Assembly (NCBI GenBank): GCA_965249175.1
Contig: OZ252227.1
Coordinates: 5,022,001 to 5,086,000 of the forward strand
Origin: CAZYFH01 sp965249175
GTDB lineage: Bacteria > Acidobacteriota > Vicinamibacteria > Vicinamibacterales > UBA8438
Length of the DNA: 64,000 nucleotides
Reading direction: 5' to 3'
Shown here in pieces: positions 35,879-44,620 of the stretch. The translations under genes and the position numbers were made by a program. Every line of letters begins with the position of its first letter. Positions within the stretch are counted from its first letter, which is position 1. The notes beneath the pieces were generated by a model. The model saw nothing but the letters and a program-made list of their open reading frames with translations, did no database searches and was not told the DNA's origin.

Positions 35879-36860
35879 GTGCGCCGGGATAAACCGGCGC
35901 GGAGTCGAGAATGCAAGAGGCTCACAGGGAAGGAGTAGCGACCCACCCTGACCCCGAGTCATGCGTGGTGGCCCGTGAGGGCGCCATCGAAGCGTTGACA
36001 GGGGCACATGCAGGCAGGGTATTGAGCTGCGAAATAATCGCGACCGGAGTGCCGACGCTGTTCAGCAAAGCGGAAGGCCACACGCGCCCCGGCGTTCGCG
36101 CGAGCCGGGGCGGGACTCCGCGCAGTCTGAGACCCCTCGCATGCATGGACACTCCGCGCGCGAGAACCGGGAGACCTCGTTGATGTGAACCATGACAGTG
36201 GGTCGGGCCGGTTGGGGAAGGCCGTTGGCCTCACGCCCAACACGCACGTCAACGAGGAGTCGGACGGTCGCATAGTGTGCGCCAGGCAGCGCACTGGTCA
36301 GGAGGGTTGGAGTCCCTCCGGCCCCCGGATGAGGGGGGCCGTATCCAAAGGCGGGGGTAATGCCTCGCCGGCCGCCGGTGGTCGGTATGGAGATACCTAC
36401 ACGGGCACGCAGGCGAAAGCCGGACACAGCCAAGGTTGACCTGAAGCCGTCACGAAAGAGCTGCGGAGGGCAGGGCGCCCACCGCGAGGTGGGGTCCGAA
36501 GGGCTTGCGGAGCAGTACCGGGCCGTAGTCAAGGGGGCGACCCCGTGACGAACCGGTCGGCCAAAGGTGGGGCAAGGTCGAGCCTGCACTATGGAGGCGA
36601 AGGCGCTCTCATCCACCCACCGCACCAAGGTGTGTGCGGACGGCACGGTACGGAAGACCAGAGCGTGACCCTGGGAGACCTCGGCGGGTCCGCGGGTGGC
36701 ACCGCGGCAACTGCCCCTATAAGCGAGAGCGAAGTGGGAAGGGATGCCCGTCGAGGAGTCGGACGGCCGAGTAGTACCCGAAGCGTGGCGAAAGCCCCGT
36801 GACCGCGCGGGCGGCAACCGAGTGGGTTGGGGAAGGCGGCCGGCGAAGACGGTCGGGGAC
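35867..36860. repeat. Direct repeat, copy 1 (intron 5' part plus 12-bp target)
   Basis: 994 bp here match 47502-48495 with no difference that I can see. The first 12 bp (GCAGGCTGCTGA) are flanking target and the remaining 982 bp are the 5' part of a group II intron. The offset is 11,635 bp and both copies have the same orientation. Confidence 0.93.
35879..36860 (+). mobile_element. Group II intron, 3'-truncated copy
   Basis: The intron starts with GTGCGCC at 35879 (group II consensus GUGCG) inside the fcl pseudogene, antisense to it. It ends at 36860, just where the intact copy at 47.5 kb continues into its reverse transcriptase gene. Only ribozyme domains I to III or so remain. The short ORFs in it are identical in both copies and look like RNA-structure by-products. 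The downstream side is a cut IS3 orfB. Confidence 0.87.
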
Positions 36861-36957
36861 ATCGAGCGACGGACAACACGGCGCACGCGCGGCGGCTCGA
36901 CAGGCCGCGTCGCCGGGCGAACGCGACCTGCTGCCGGCGCGCCCGTGCGCCTACCAT
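36861..36957 (-). pseudogene. IS3-family orfB, 5' fragment
   Basis: GTG 36957 opens VGARARRQQVAFARRRGLSS and ALCLS-like AVLSVAR, the usual amino end of IS407-type OrfB. The frame is cut at 36860 by the truncated intron. It overlaps the end of orfA in the -1 frame, as in functional IS3 elements. Confidence 0.65.
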
Positions 36958-37214
36958 TTTTTTCGCGTGATCTCCTTGAGCACGTCGATCTCCAGATCCC
37001 GATCGGCCACCATCTTCTTCAGCCGACCGTTCTCCTGCTCGAGCTGGCGGAGGCGCTTCACGTCGGCCGGTTCCAGCGTCCCGAAGTGCTTCCGCCAGCT
37101 GTAAATCGTCTGCGCGCTCACGCCGTGCTGCTTGGCGACCGCCGGCACCGGCCGCCGATCGGCCTCCCGCAGGATCGTCACCATCTGCTCGTCCGTGAAC
37201 CGGGTCTTCTTCAT
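36951..37214 (-). CDS. IS3-family transposase OrfA
   Basis: 87 residues from ATG 37214 (MKKTRFTDEQMVTILREADR). A helix-turn-helix (VAKQHGVSAQTIYSWRKHFG) is followed by a leucine-zipper-like coil (RLRQLEQENGRLKKMVADRD). The end is EIDVLKEITRKKW. A run of seven adenines at the end of the gene (36957-36963 on the opposite strand as T) is the slippery site by which IS3 elements make OrfAB by -1 frameshifting. OrfB is cut after about 30 codons, so transposition is impossible in cis. Confidence 0.82.
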   Translation of the reverse strand: MKKTRFTDEQMVTILREADRRPVPAVAKQHGVSAQTIYSWRKHFGTLEPADVKRLRQLEQENGRLKKMVADRDLEIDVLKEITRKKW

Positions 37215-37244
37215 GGCTCCTCCTCGCCCGGAGGACGCCATTCT

Positions 37245-38274
37245 CTCAAGTGTCAGCTGGTCCGAAAAACGGCAGGCAGGTCACCCACTCGGTCTGGGTG
37301 GCGCGCCAGTACTGTGGCGCGTTGGGGAAGGTGGCCAATTGTCAGGTGGCCGTCCCCGCCGCCATCTGGACCGCGGTCCGCAGGTACCTGCTGGGCGCAG
37401 CGCTCTACCTACCCGAGCCGTGGCTGACCGATGCGGCCCGCGAGCCGGCGCGGATTCCCGCCAGCCGTGCGCTTTCAGGAGAAGTGGCGCCAAGCCCTGA
37501 CGTTGCTGCGGCAGGTCCGCGCGAGTGGGATCACCATCACCGGCGTGGCGGCGGATGCGGAGTTTGGCGACAACGGCCTGTTTCGGGCCCTGTTGCACCG
37601 GCTCCGGCTCCCGTATGCCGTGGGGATCTCGTCGTCGCAGACCGTGTGTGTGGGGCGGCCCCGCCTCGTGCGGCGGCGGAGCGGCCGGCTGGGGCGCCCG
37701 CGCACCCGACCGGCCCTGGCCGAGGGGCGTGCGGCCCTCCACGGTGGCCGCCGTGGCCCAGGCGCAGCGCGGGTGGCGGCGCATCCGTTGGCGCAACCGC
37801 CGCGAGGGCCGACGTTTGGACGGTCCAGTGCGTCGCCCTGCGGCTGACCCCGGCCCACGCCTGGCGCGAGCGCCGGCTCGCCCCTGAGGTCTGGCTGGGG
37901 GCCGAGCGCGACACGGGCCAGACCCCACAGACCACGTACTACTTCGTGCATCGGCCGGCGACGACCGCGCTCCCGCAGCTCGTCCGGTTCGCGCATCAGC
38001 GGTGGGCGATCGAGCAGCAGTACCGCGAGTTGAAGACCAATCTCGGGCTCGACCATTTCGAAGGCCGCACGTTCCCCGGCTGGCACCAGCACGTCGTCCT
38101 CACGGCCATCACCTACAACTTCTTGCAGGCGAGCGGCGGCGGCGTCTCGCCGGGCTGACCTTCCCGGCGGCACGAGCCATCGTCCAGGAGATCTTCACCG
38201 CGTACCTATTCGCGCAACGTCCGCATTACCTCAGGCGCATCGAGGCGTTGAAGTCGGTGCAACTGCGGATCTGA
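37245..38274 (+). pseudogene. IS701-type transposase, 5'-truncated and frameshifted
   Basis: Pieces in different frames follow the IS701 order: GRQVTHSVWVARQYCGALGK, VANCQVAVPAAIWTAVRRYL, then VRFQEKWRQALTLLRQVRAS, GVAADAEFGDNGLFRALLHR (second Asp), YFVHRPATTALPQLVRFAHQ, RWAIEQQYRELKTNLGLDHF (Glu) and AARAIVQEIFTAYLFAQRPH to TGA 38274. The amino end with the first Asp is missing. At least three frame changes are needed. Confidence 0.75.
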
Positions 38275-38284
38275 CAAAGTAGTA

Positions 38285-38586
38285 CTAGTCCGGTGAGCAT
38301 CTCGTAGTGCACGCACCCAAACGCCCACACGTCGGTTGTCGGCGACTTTCCCTTTCGCCAGTTCAGGGGCCATATAGGCGGCGGTCCCCGGGATCACGCC
38401 GATGCGTGTGGCCGAGGCGGTCAGCGTTGGCGACTTCGACGGATTGCCGTCCGATGACGAGTCGAACGCCTTGGCGAGACCGAAGTCGAGCACCTTCACC
38501 GTGCCATCGTCCTTCACCTTCACGTTGGTCGGCCGGAGATCCTCCAACAGATCATCTACGCGATATGGATGGAGACCAGCGATCAA
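38285..38586 (-). pseudogene. Ser/Thr protein kinase catalytic-domain fragment
   Basis: EDLRPTNVKVKDDGTVKVLD (HRDLKPxN loop, His and Arg lost), DFGLAKAFDSSSDGNPSKSP (the DFG motif), and GVIPGTAAYMAPELAKGKVA (activation segment and APE motif) come from a Hanks-type kinase. A changed frame near the end gives the start of the DVWAFGCV-type helix. Both ends are missing, with IS701 on the C-terminal side. The Ser/Thr-rich activation loop resembles kinases common in Acidobacteriota, from memory. Confidence 0.75.
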
Positions 38587-38825
38587 AACGTTGCTTTATG
38601 AGCTGCAAAAGCAACCGCTGCAGGACGAGGGATCGTTCTCCAGCCGCGACGTCGTCAAATCCCTAACGACAACATAATCTCCCATTATCGGACCCGTCAG
38701 AAACTCCACCTCCCGTTTTCGTTGGGGTTCTGCCTGCCCTTCGCCCGTCAACGACGCTACTTACAGCGATTCGTGTCGGCGTAAGTCGATCTACGCCGGG
38801 GCGAAAGTCTCTGGATGAGGCCCCA

Positions 38826-38854
38826 GGGTTGTTGGTTCGAGTCCAACCTGAGGA
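38826..38854 (+). other. tRNA-Asn-like 3' fragment (T-arm)
   Basis: GTTGG-TTCGAGT-CCAAC (38831-38847) is a perfect T-arm, preceded by GGGTT and followed by CTGAGGA, close to the 3' third of a tRNA-Asn. No matching 5' acceptor strand, D-arm or proper anticodon arm is found upstream. It is a relic, perhaps an old integration scar. The rest of 38590-38860 shows no gene. Confidence 0.4.
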
Positions 38855-38859
38855 ATTGG

Positions 38860-40929
38860 TCACAATCGAAAGACCTTATAGCGACGATTCTCGAACAGCA
38901 CGGGCAACGGGACCTCCGTCGGATGAGGCCGCAACCTATCCAGTAAGATGTGCGTCCACTCTTCTTCCCGAAACGCTTCGAGCAGTCGTGGTGGCCAACG
39001 GCTGTCCGATAGACGGAGCTGAAGCGCCCTTCTAGCAGGCCCTTCCGGAGTTTCCTTGAAACGAAGGGCGGATGCGTACATTTGGTGGCCAAACATTCCT
39101 GCGTTGTTCAGATTTTGCGTATCGTCACAGGCTTGCGTCAAAGCGTTGGTTCCAACAACAGTACCGTCCGCGGGAATCGCGGACAACGCCTCCACCAGCA
39201 AACGCGTGTCCTCAAAGCAACGGTTGAGCTCAGGCTTCCAGAAAGCCCCGAAGTCCACGGCGCGAGACGAGAGAGTGGGCGCCCCGAGAAGGACAAGGGT
39301 AATGACAACAACCTTGCGTCCAAAACGGGACTGCCGGTCCCACACGTGCGCCGTCCATCGCAAGGCGAGCAACACCAAAACATAGGGAACAGAATCGATG
39401 ACTTGAAGAGTGTTGTTCTCCCCTGGCCAGAAAAAGGTCGGCGGTTTGCGCACAGCAAACAAGTTGGCCCATAGGACGGGCAGAGCTGCGAAGCATACGA
39501 GTCCGATCTCCATCGTCTTCGGGCGCCAGCCGCCGATTTGGTCATTTTGCCGGCCCAGCCTCGATCCCAGCCAGGCGGGTGCGCAGAGAACAGCGTAGCC
39601 TACTATATGCCAAACGAGCCCCAGGCCGGAAAAGGGTCCGAAGAATGCAAGCGACTCGGTCAGGCGCCGTGCGTGAACGAACAGCTCGGGCTCCACACGG
39701 AAGTTGGTCTGCGGTGGCCCCACGAGAAGAATGATGATGGCGAAAAGCAACCCGCTCACGGACACGATCAGAAGCGCGAAATGCCGTTGTCGTGAGGCCA
39801 CATAGAGGGATAGCGCACCGAGACCCAGGCCTACCGCGACGTAGTGCGAAGACTTGTAGGCAGGCATCACCGCTGCGACGTAAGCGACGATTTTCCAGGG
39901 TGAGGGGATCTGACTCCGAAAGGGCCCCAATCCCCCGGCCAGTGCGACGAGCACTACGATAGTAAGGAACATGCCGATCTGACTCGTGGAGTTAACGTGA
40001 TAGTTGGGAAAGAACGGACCTGGCCACTGTCCCAGTCGCTGCAGGAGACCAGTCCACTCCCCGCGCGATGCGAGCGACGCGAGCGACGCGAGTGGTACCA
40101 AAAGCCTGGGCGACCATGGCATTACAAAGAAGAAGGCAAGGGCCAAGCTGAGGGGAAGCGAGTTCCCAGCGACAGCACGGATCAGCATGATGAGCGCGGA
40201 GACGAAGGCGATCGCTACGAGGGGAATGACAACGGACGAGAAAGCCGTGTGCGCTGGGATACGCGTCCAGCGAGACACCAGTGCCGCCAACTCGTGGATC
40301 CCGACGTGGCCCTGGACGACTGTGCCCAAGAAGCCGGGATCGGGAGTAACCGCCGAGGATGACGCACGGAGCGCGTGTACTTGCCCAAGAAAATAGCCGG
40401 TGTCGCTATCAGCTACAAACGGGGGCGCGGGGCCAGCCCCTGACAGGATCGCTAGCCCTGTAGGGACCGCCAGCATCAACGCCACCAGGACTGCAGCTGC
40501 CCAGGCGTCGCCTTGGGAACGCGCCATCTGTGCACCGGAAACGGGAAAGCAAAAGGAGCGCCGTGAGCCCAGCACCACAAAGCCCAGGACCTGGGCGACG
40601 GCGGGCACGATGACGAGTGGAGCGCCCAATCTCCGGCTCCACTGGGTTAATATCCCAAGCGCGGTTGCGCCCAGGACCGTATAGACCCAGGACAACCATA
40701 CATTGGGGTACGATCCCCGCGGCTGCAGCGCCCCCACCGCTGGTGCGTAGCAACCCGCGTAGAGAAGAACGGCCAGGGCAATTCCGGACCACCACGGCGC
40801 CTCGGAAAGAACGATGGGCAGCCCGCACAAGATCCCCAGTATCGTGAGATAGCCGACCCCCGCCGAGCCGCCCGGGCCCTGATTCGGCTCAGCTAGACGT
40901 TCCGCGGCCTTCTGCGCTGCCCGATTCAC
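38860..40929 (-). CDS. Polytopic membrane protein, GT-C glycosyltransferase-like
   Basis: 689 residues with some 12 hydrophobic segments up to residue 560, then a soluble end. After the third or fourth helix, PPFVADSDTGYFLGQVHALR has the acidic pair of a GT-C first loop. The terminal part (WTHILLDRLRPHPTEVPLPV, LFENRRYKVFRL) is the usual ending of PMT-like membrane transferases. It probably uses a polyprenyl-linked sugar at the outer membrane face. Codon use seems somewhat less GC-biased than the core genes. It is isolated between decayed elements, suggesting transferred cargo. It could also be a polymerase-like protein. Confidence 0.65.
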   Translation of the reverse strand: MNRAAQKAAERLAEPNQGPGGSAGVGYLTILGILCGLPIVLSEAPWWSGIALAVLLYAGCYAPAVGALQPRGSYPNVWLSWVYTVLGATALGILTQWSRRLGAPLVIVPAVAQVLGFVVLGSRRSFCFPVSGAQMARSQGDAWAAAVLVALMLAVPTGLAILSGAGPAPPFVADSDTGYFLGQVHALRASSSAVTPDPGFLGTVVQGHVGIHELAALVSRWTRIPAHTAFSSVVIPLVAIAFVSALIMLIRAVAGNSLPLSLALAFFFVMPWSPRLLVPLASLASLASRGEWTGLLQRLGQWPGPFFPNYHVNSTSQIGMFLTIVVLVALAGGLGPFRSQIPSPWKIVAYVAAVMPAYKSSHYVAVGLGLGALSLYVASRQRHFALLIVSVSGLLFAIIILLVGPPQTNFRVEPELFVHARRLTESLAFFGPFSGLGLVWHIVGYAVLCAPAWLGSRLGRQNDQIGGWRPKTMEIGLVCFAALPVLWANLFAVRKPPTFFWPGENNTLQVIDSVPYVLVLLALRWTAHVWDRQSRFGRKVVVITLVLLGAPTLSSRAVDFGAFWKPELNRCFEDTRLLVEALSAIPADGTVVGTNALTQACDDTQNLNNAGMFGHQMYASALRFKETPEGPARRALQLRLSDSRWPPRLLEAFREEEWTHILLDRLRPHPTEVPLPVLFENRRYKVFRL

Positions 40930-41044
40930 GCTGGGATGCTATCCACTCCCCCCGCTCCAAAGCAACATCGGAAGCTATCAATGACATTGAGACACGAAGG
41001 GCGAAGTAACTAGAGTCGCGCCGAGGTTGATCGTCGTGGCGGCG

Positions 41045-42054
41045 GAGTGGTTGCCGGCACGTGAAATCACGGGGTCCTGTAAGTCGACCGGGGTGCCGCT
41101 CGTCGTTCCTGGGGCATCCTGAGCGGTTTGTTGTCTTCGCCGGAGGGTTGATCCACACCGCCTGCGGCAGTCGGCCGGTTTGGGTGGCCCCTCGACGAAT
41201 CGTTCTGGGTGCGCTGCGTAGGCGGCCGCGAGGACCCGCGTGCGGTGCGCATGCACGGCCTCGGCCTGGCCGTAATGGACGACGGCGGGCGTCAGGAATC
41301 CCAGGCCACTGTGATAGTGGTCGTGTTTGTACCAGCCGAAGAAGTGGTGACCGACCGCCCGGCCATGTACCAGGGACCCAAAGCGCTCGGGAAACGCTGG
41401 GCAGTACTTCAAGGTCTTGAACTGGGCTTCGGAAAACGGGTTGTCGTTGGAGACGTGGGGGCGACTGTGCGTTTTCGTGACGCCGAGATCCGCGAGGAGC
41501 AGGGCGACCGGCTTGCTCGTCATGGCCGCGCCCCGGTCGGTATGCACCGTGAGGTGGCCCGGCTCGATCCCTTGCTTCGCGCAGGTTGCGGCGATGAGCC
41601 GCTCGGACCAGCGCGGCGCTCTCGCGCGGCGCGAGCATCCAGCCGACCACGTAGCGGCTGAAGATGTCGAGGATGACGTAGAGATAGAAATACGTCCACT
41701 TGGCGGGGCCCAAGAGCTTCGTGATGTCCCAGTTCCAGACCTCGTTGGGCCGGGTAGCCAGCAGCTCCGGCCCCGCGCAGTGGGAGCGGCGGACTTGGTC
41801 GCGCCGCTCCTTGACCTCGCCGGCCGTGTCCAAGAACCGGTATATCGTGCGCGGTGCGCAGAGATAGGTCCCCTCGTCGAGTAGTGTGGCATGCACCTGC
41901 GCGGGAGCCCGGTCGAGGAAGCGCTCACTGTGGAGGGTGTCGAGCACGGTCTGACGCCGGCCGCCGGCGTCGATACACGGACGCCCGTGAGACTCCCAAG
42001 GCGGCGCACGCCGCCGCCGTCCCCATCGTGGGGCTCGCCGTCTCGACGGCCGCC
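41045..42054 (-). pseudogene. IS3-family transposase (OrfB/integrase type), frameshifted
   Basis: ATG 42054 gives MAAVETASPTMGTAAACAAL and GVSRASVYR. A shift leads to VLDTLHSERFLDRAPAQVHA, NEVWNWDITKLLGPAKWTYF (first Asp) and LYVILDIFSRYVVGWMLAPR. A second shift leads to RLIAATCAKQGIEPGHLTVH, TDRGAAMTSKPVALLLADLG (second Asp) and SNDNPFSEAQFKTLKYCPAF (Glu), and a third to AVWINPPAKTTN. All parts of the rve domain are present but spread over frames. Confidence 0.82.
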
Positions 42055-42115
42055 ATCAATCGTCCTCGTCGCTCGGCATCGGTTTCAGGGGGATCCCCGT
42101 TAAGAGGTCCGATTC

Positions 42116-42436
42116 GTGACGAAGGACACGCGCACGAAACGCACCGTCGAGACCACCTACACCCCGGCAGAGGTCCTGGCCACGCTCGCCGACCACGTGC
42201 CAGACCGGTACCGACACAACGTTCGCTACCTTGGGCTGCTCGCGCCACGCGTGAAGTGCCAGACGCACGATGCCGGGTCCGCGCTGCTGGGGCAGGAACG
42301 GCTGGGAAAATCGAGGCGGCTGCGATGGGCGACGTCGATGCAGAAATACTTTGGCGTCGACCCGCTGGTGGACCGGGACGGCCGGCGGATGCGCTGGACT
42401 CGCCGCGTGTCACCCGCCAACCAGCCCTCGCCGTGA
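42116..42436 (+). pseudogene. IS91-type (Y2) transposase C-terminal fragment
   Basis: 106 residues: TTYTPAEVLATLADHVPDRY, RHNVRYLGLLAPRVKCQTHD and MQKYFGVDPLVDRDGRRMRW match the carboxy end of IS91-family transposases. The catalytic tyrosines and zinc finger upstream are absent. It abuts the 5' end of the IS3 pseudogene. Confidence 0.65.
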
Positions 42437-42704
42437 ACTGACCCGCCGTCTTCGCCCTTCTCAACCAGTATCTGGAGGAGGGCGTCATGCCTCCGTATCT
42501 GGAGAAGATACATCAGTCAGACAACGAGGGAGACCCCCTCGTTATTGCGAAGTTTAGGAGTGACCTTGTCCCCTGGAGCCTGACCCGCTACCCGAAGAGT
42601 CCCGATGATGGTCCCTGACGGTGGCACGACGAGATACCGTTTGTCACCCATGATCGTTTTCGGCGCCGCTACCGCCGTTGCCACGGCAACCGAGACGGCG
42701 GGGG
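42437..42704. other. Gap without a gene
   Basis: 268 bp between the IS91 fragment and wecE. The text around 42530-42600 (GGGAGACCCCCTCG, GTCCCCTGGAGCCTGACCCG) looks like element-end sequence, but no paired repeat was found. No supported coding frame. Confidence 0.4.
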
Positions 42705-43844
42705 CTATGTCGAGTAACTGAGTACGGCGGCAATGACGTCCGCGTGTTCCGTATCTGTAAGACCCGCATAGAGTGGCAGGCGGACGAGCCGCGCGCTCAC
42801 ATCTTCGGTGACCGGACAATCACCCGGCCGTCCGCCGAACAGCCTCCCCATTGTGGACAGGTGGAGCGGCAAATAATGAAACACGGCGAGGATCCCGCGT
42901 TGGCGAAGCTGGGCAATGATCCCATCGCGCGACACCTCCGACGGCAACAACAGATAGAAGAGATGGTACGCTTGATCGCAGTGGGGCGGCACCGTAGGGA
43001 GCGCGACGTCGTTCGCCTCGGCCCAATGGCCTAGCGCCCTCAAGTACCCGTCCCAGATCATCCGGCGCCGCTCCTCGACTCGCGACCTCGATTCGAGCTG
43101 GGCCAGCAGCATACTGGCGAGCAGATCCGACGGCAAGTAGCTCGATCCGACGTCAACCCAAGAGTACTTTTCGACAGCGCCGCGTCTAAACCGGCTGCGA
43201 TCGGTGCCTTTCTCTCGGATGATCTCCGCGCGGTCGACGAGGGCCGGATCATTGATGACCAGCGCACCCCCTTCCCCACACGTGTAATTCTTCGTTTCGT
43301 GAAAACTGAGGGCGGCAAGACGCCCGAACGTTCCCAGATATCGCTCACGATATCTTCCAAACAATCCATGGGCATTGTCCTCGATCACCGGAATTCCCCG
43401 ACATGCCGCGAGCTCGTCGATAACGTCCATCTCACACCCGACGCCACCGTAATGGACCACGGCGATCGCTCTCGTGCGGTTGGTGATGTACTGCTCGATT
43501 CGAACCTCGTCGATATTGAGCGTGTCGGGGCGAACGTCGACCAGCACAGGCTTCGCACCACGGGCCACGAACGCATTGACTGTTGAAGGGAACGTGAATG
43601 ACGGCGCGATTACCTCGTCGCCCGGAGCCACATCGAGCAGCATTGCCGCCATCTCGAGCGCATGCGTGCCAGACGTCGTGAGTAGCACTTTCTCGACACC
43701 AAGCGTCTCCTCGAGTAGCGCCTGACATCTAAGACTGAAAGGCCCGTCGCCTGCCAAATGGCCGCGTGTGAGCGCCTCCTGGACGTAGGTCGCCTCGCGG
43801 CCGTACAACGACACGCGATTAAACGGAATGCGACAGCCGATCAT
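42705..43844 (-). CDS. wecE: dTDP-4-oxo-6-deoxyhexose transaminase
   Basis: 379 residues from ATG 43844; in-frame sequence further upstream overlaps the next gene and is not conserved. PLP-dependent aminotransferase of the DegT/DnrJ/EryC1 family: LLTTSGTHALEMAAMLLDVA, GDEVIAPSFTFPSTVNAFVA, IPVIEDNAHGLFG (Asp 156), SFHETKNYTCGEGGALV (PLP lysine 185) and YHLFYLLLPSEVSRDGIIAQ. HETKNYTCGEGGAL is the WecE form. It would make dTDP-4-amino-4,6-dideoxygalactose with glutamate as amino donor. It overlaps the acetyltransferase gene by 4 bp (ATGA). Confidence 0.9.
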   Translation of the reverse strand: MIGCRIPFNRVSLYGREATYVQEALTRGHLAGDGPFSLRCQALLEETLGVEKVLLTTSGTHALEMAAMLLDVAPGDEVIAPSFTFPSTVNAFVARGAKPVLVDVRPDTLNIDEVRIEQYITNRTRAIAVVHYGGVGCEMDVIDELAACRGIPVIEDNAHGLFGRYRERYLGTFGRLAALSFHETKNYTCGEGGALVINDPALVDRAEIIREKGTDRSRFRRGAVEKYSWVDVGSSYLPSDLLASMLLAQLESRSRVEERRRMIWDGYLRALGHWAEANDVALPTVPPHCDQAYHLFYLLLPSEVSRDGIIAQLRQRGILAVFHYLPLHLSTMGRLFGGRPGDCPVTEDVSARLVRLPLYAGLTDTEHADVIAAVLSYST

Positions 43845-44620
43845 GGAGCGGCATCCAGTACTGAAGGCTCGAACCAGCGGTGATACCACAGGCCGACCGA
43901 CTCGACGGCAAACCCGTGACGCTGATAGTAGTGAAGGGCGACCGGCCTGCCGCCCTGGGTCACGACGTTCACAACACGCACCCCCTGGCCAGCGAACCAC
44001 TGCAGTGCGTGAACCAGCATCCGTGACCCAAGCCCACTACCCTGAGCCACCTCGGCGACGGCGACAAGACCGATCTGGCCCACCTCCGGCTCGCGCAGAT
44101 GGCACGAGAGGTAGCCGGCCACGTGGTCATCGTGGTCACCGACGAAGACCGCGTCCGCATCGCCCCGACAACTCTGCTCAATCCAGACGGCGTAGAGCTC
44201 GTCGCATCGCGCCTGGTCAAACCGCCCGTCCGCGTAGAAGCGCGTGCCGCGGTGGCTCCGACGCGCGATCGCGGCGAGCAACGGGACGTCCGTCGGCATC
44301 CACACACGGACCGATTCGTCGGGTTGGAGCGTACGCGAGAGCGCCCGTTCGTCGAGTGCGAGCATTACGCGCACATCCACGACTCGAAACCCGCAATCCG
44401 CGGCTGTTCGCAGCGTGGCGAGGTCCTCCGGATCGGCCAGAAAATAGACGCACGCGATGCGATGAGTTGCGCACCACTGCTCGACCTCTGCCGCACGCTC
44501 CGGATTAAGTTGACTGTTCGTAACTCGCGCGATCCGATGACCAAAGAACGCGGAGTCCCATTCAAGGTACCGGCAGGGTACGGCGGCCGTGTCGCGCGAC
44601 GCCACAGCCTCAGCGGACAC
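43841..44620 (-). CDS. wecD: dTDP-4-amino-4,6-dideoxygalactose N-acetyltransferase-like (GNAT)
   Basis: 259 residues from GTG 44620; the frame is open to 44710 but that would overlap the GT2 gene by 100 bp. CRYLEWDSAFFGHRIARV is the conserved start of WecD-type enzymes. GQIGLVAVAEVAQGSGLGSR is the acetyl-CoA P-loop of the GNAT fold (V-x-x-x-x-QGxGxG). VVNVVTQGGRPVALHYYQRH and GFAVESVGLWYHRW form the last strands. It would acetylate the product of the adjacent transaminase to dTDP-Fuc4NAc. It is coupled to both neighbours (4 and 11 bp overlaps). Confidence 0.83.
   Translation of the reverse strand: MSAEAVASRDTAAVPCRYLEWDSAFFGHRIARVTNSQLNPERAAEVEQWCATHRIACVYFLADPEDLATLRTAADCGFRVVDVRVMLALDERALSRTLQPDESVRVWMPTDVPLLAAIARRSHRGTRFYADGRFDQARCDELYAVWIEQSCRGDADAVFVGDHDDHVAGYLSCHLREPEVGQIGLVAVAEVAQGSGLGSRMLVHALQWFAGQGVRVVNVVTQGGRPVALHYYQRHGFAVESVGLWYHRWFEPSVLDAAP

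Noticed and set aside
35911..36802. Short plus- and minus-strand ORFs within the first intron copy
   Set aside because: They are repeated identically at 47.5-48.4 kb because the RNA is conserved. None resembles a protein and they lie in ribozyme domains I-III.
38776..38855. Complete tRNA gene
   Set aside because: The T-arm is perfect, but the expected 5' acceptor strand (TCCTCAG), a D-arm and a 7-nt anticodon loop are not found in the preceding 75 bp.
38663..39092. Minus-strand ORFs reading SGWTRTNNPGASS and LRLDSNQQPWGL
   Set aside because: These are well-known spurious translations of tRNA T-arm antisense sequence. They support the tRNA-like fragment but are not genes.
42437..42704. Minus-strand ORF reading MGDKRYLVVPPSGTIIGTLR
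   Set aside because: It is a short frame overlapping the end of wecE with no family I recognise, and it lies in element-end-like sequence.
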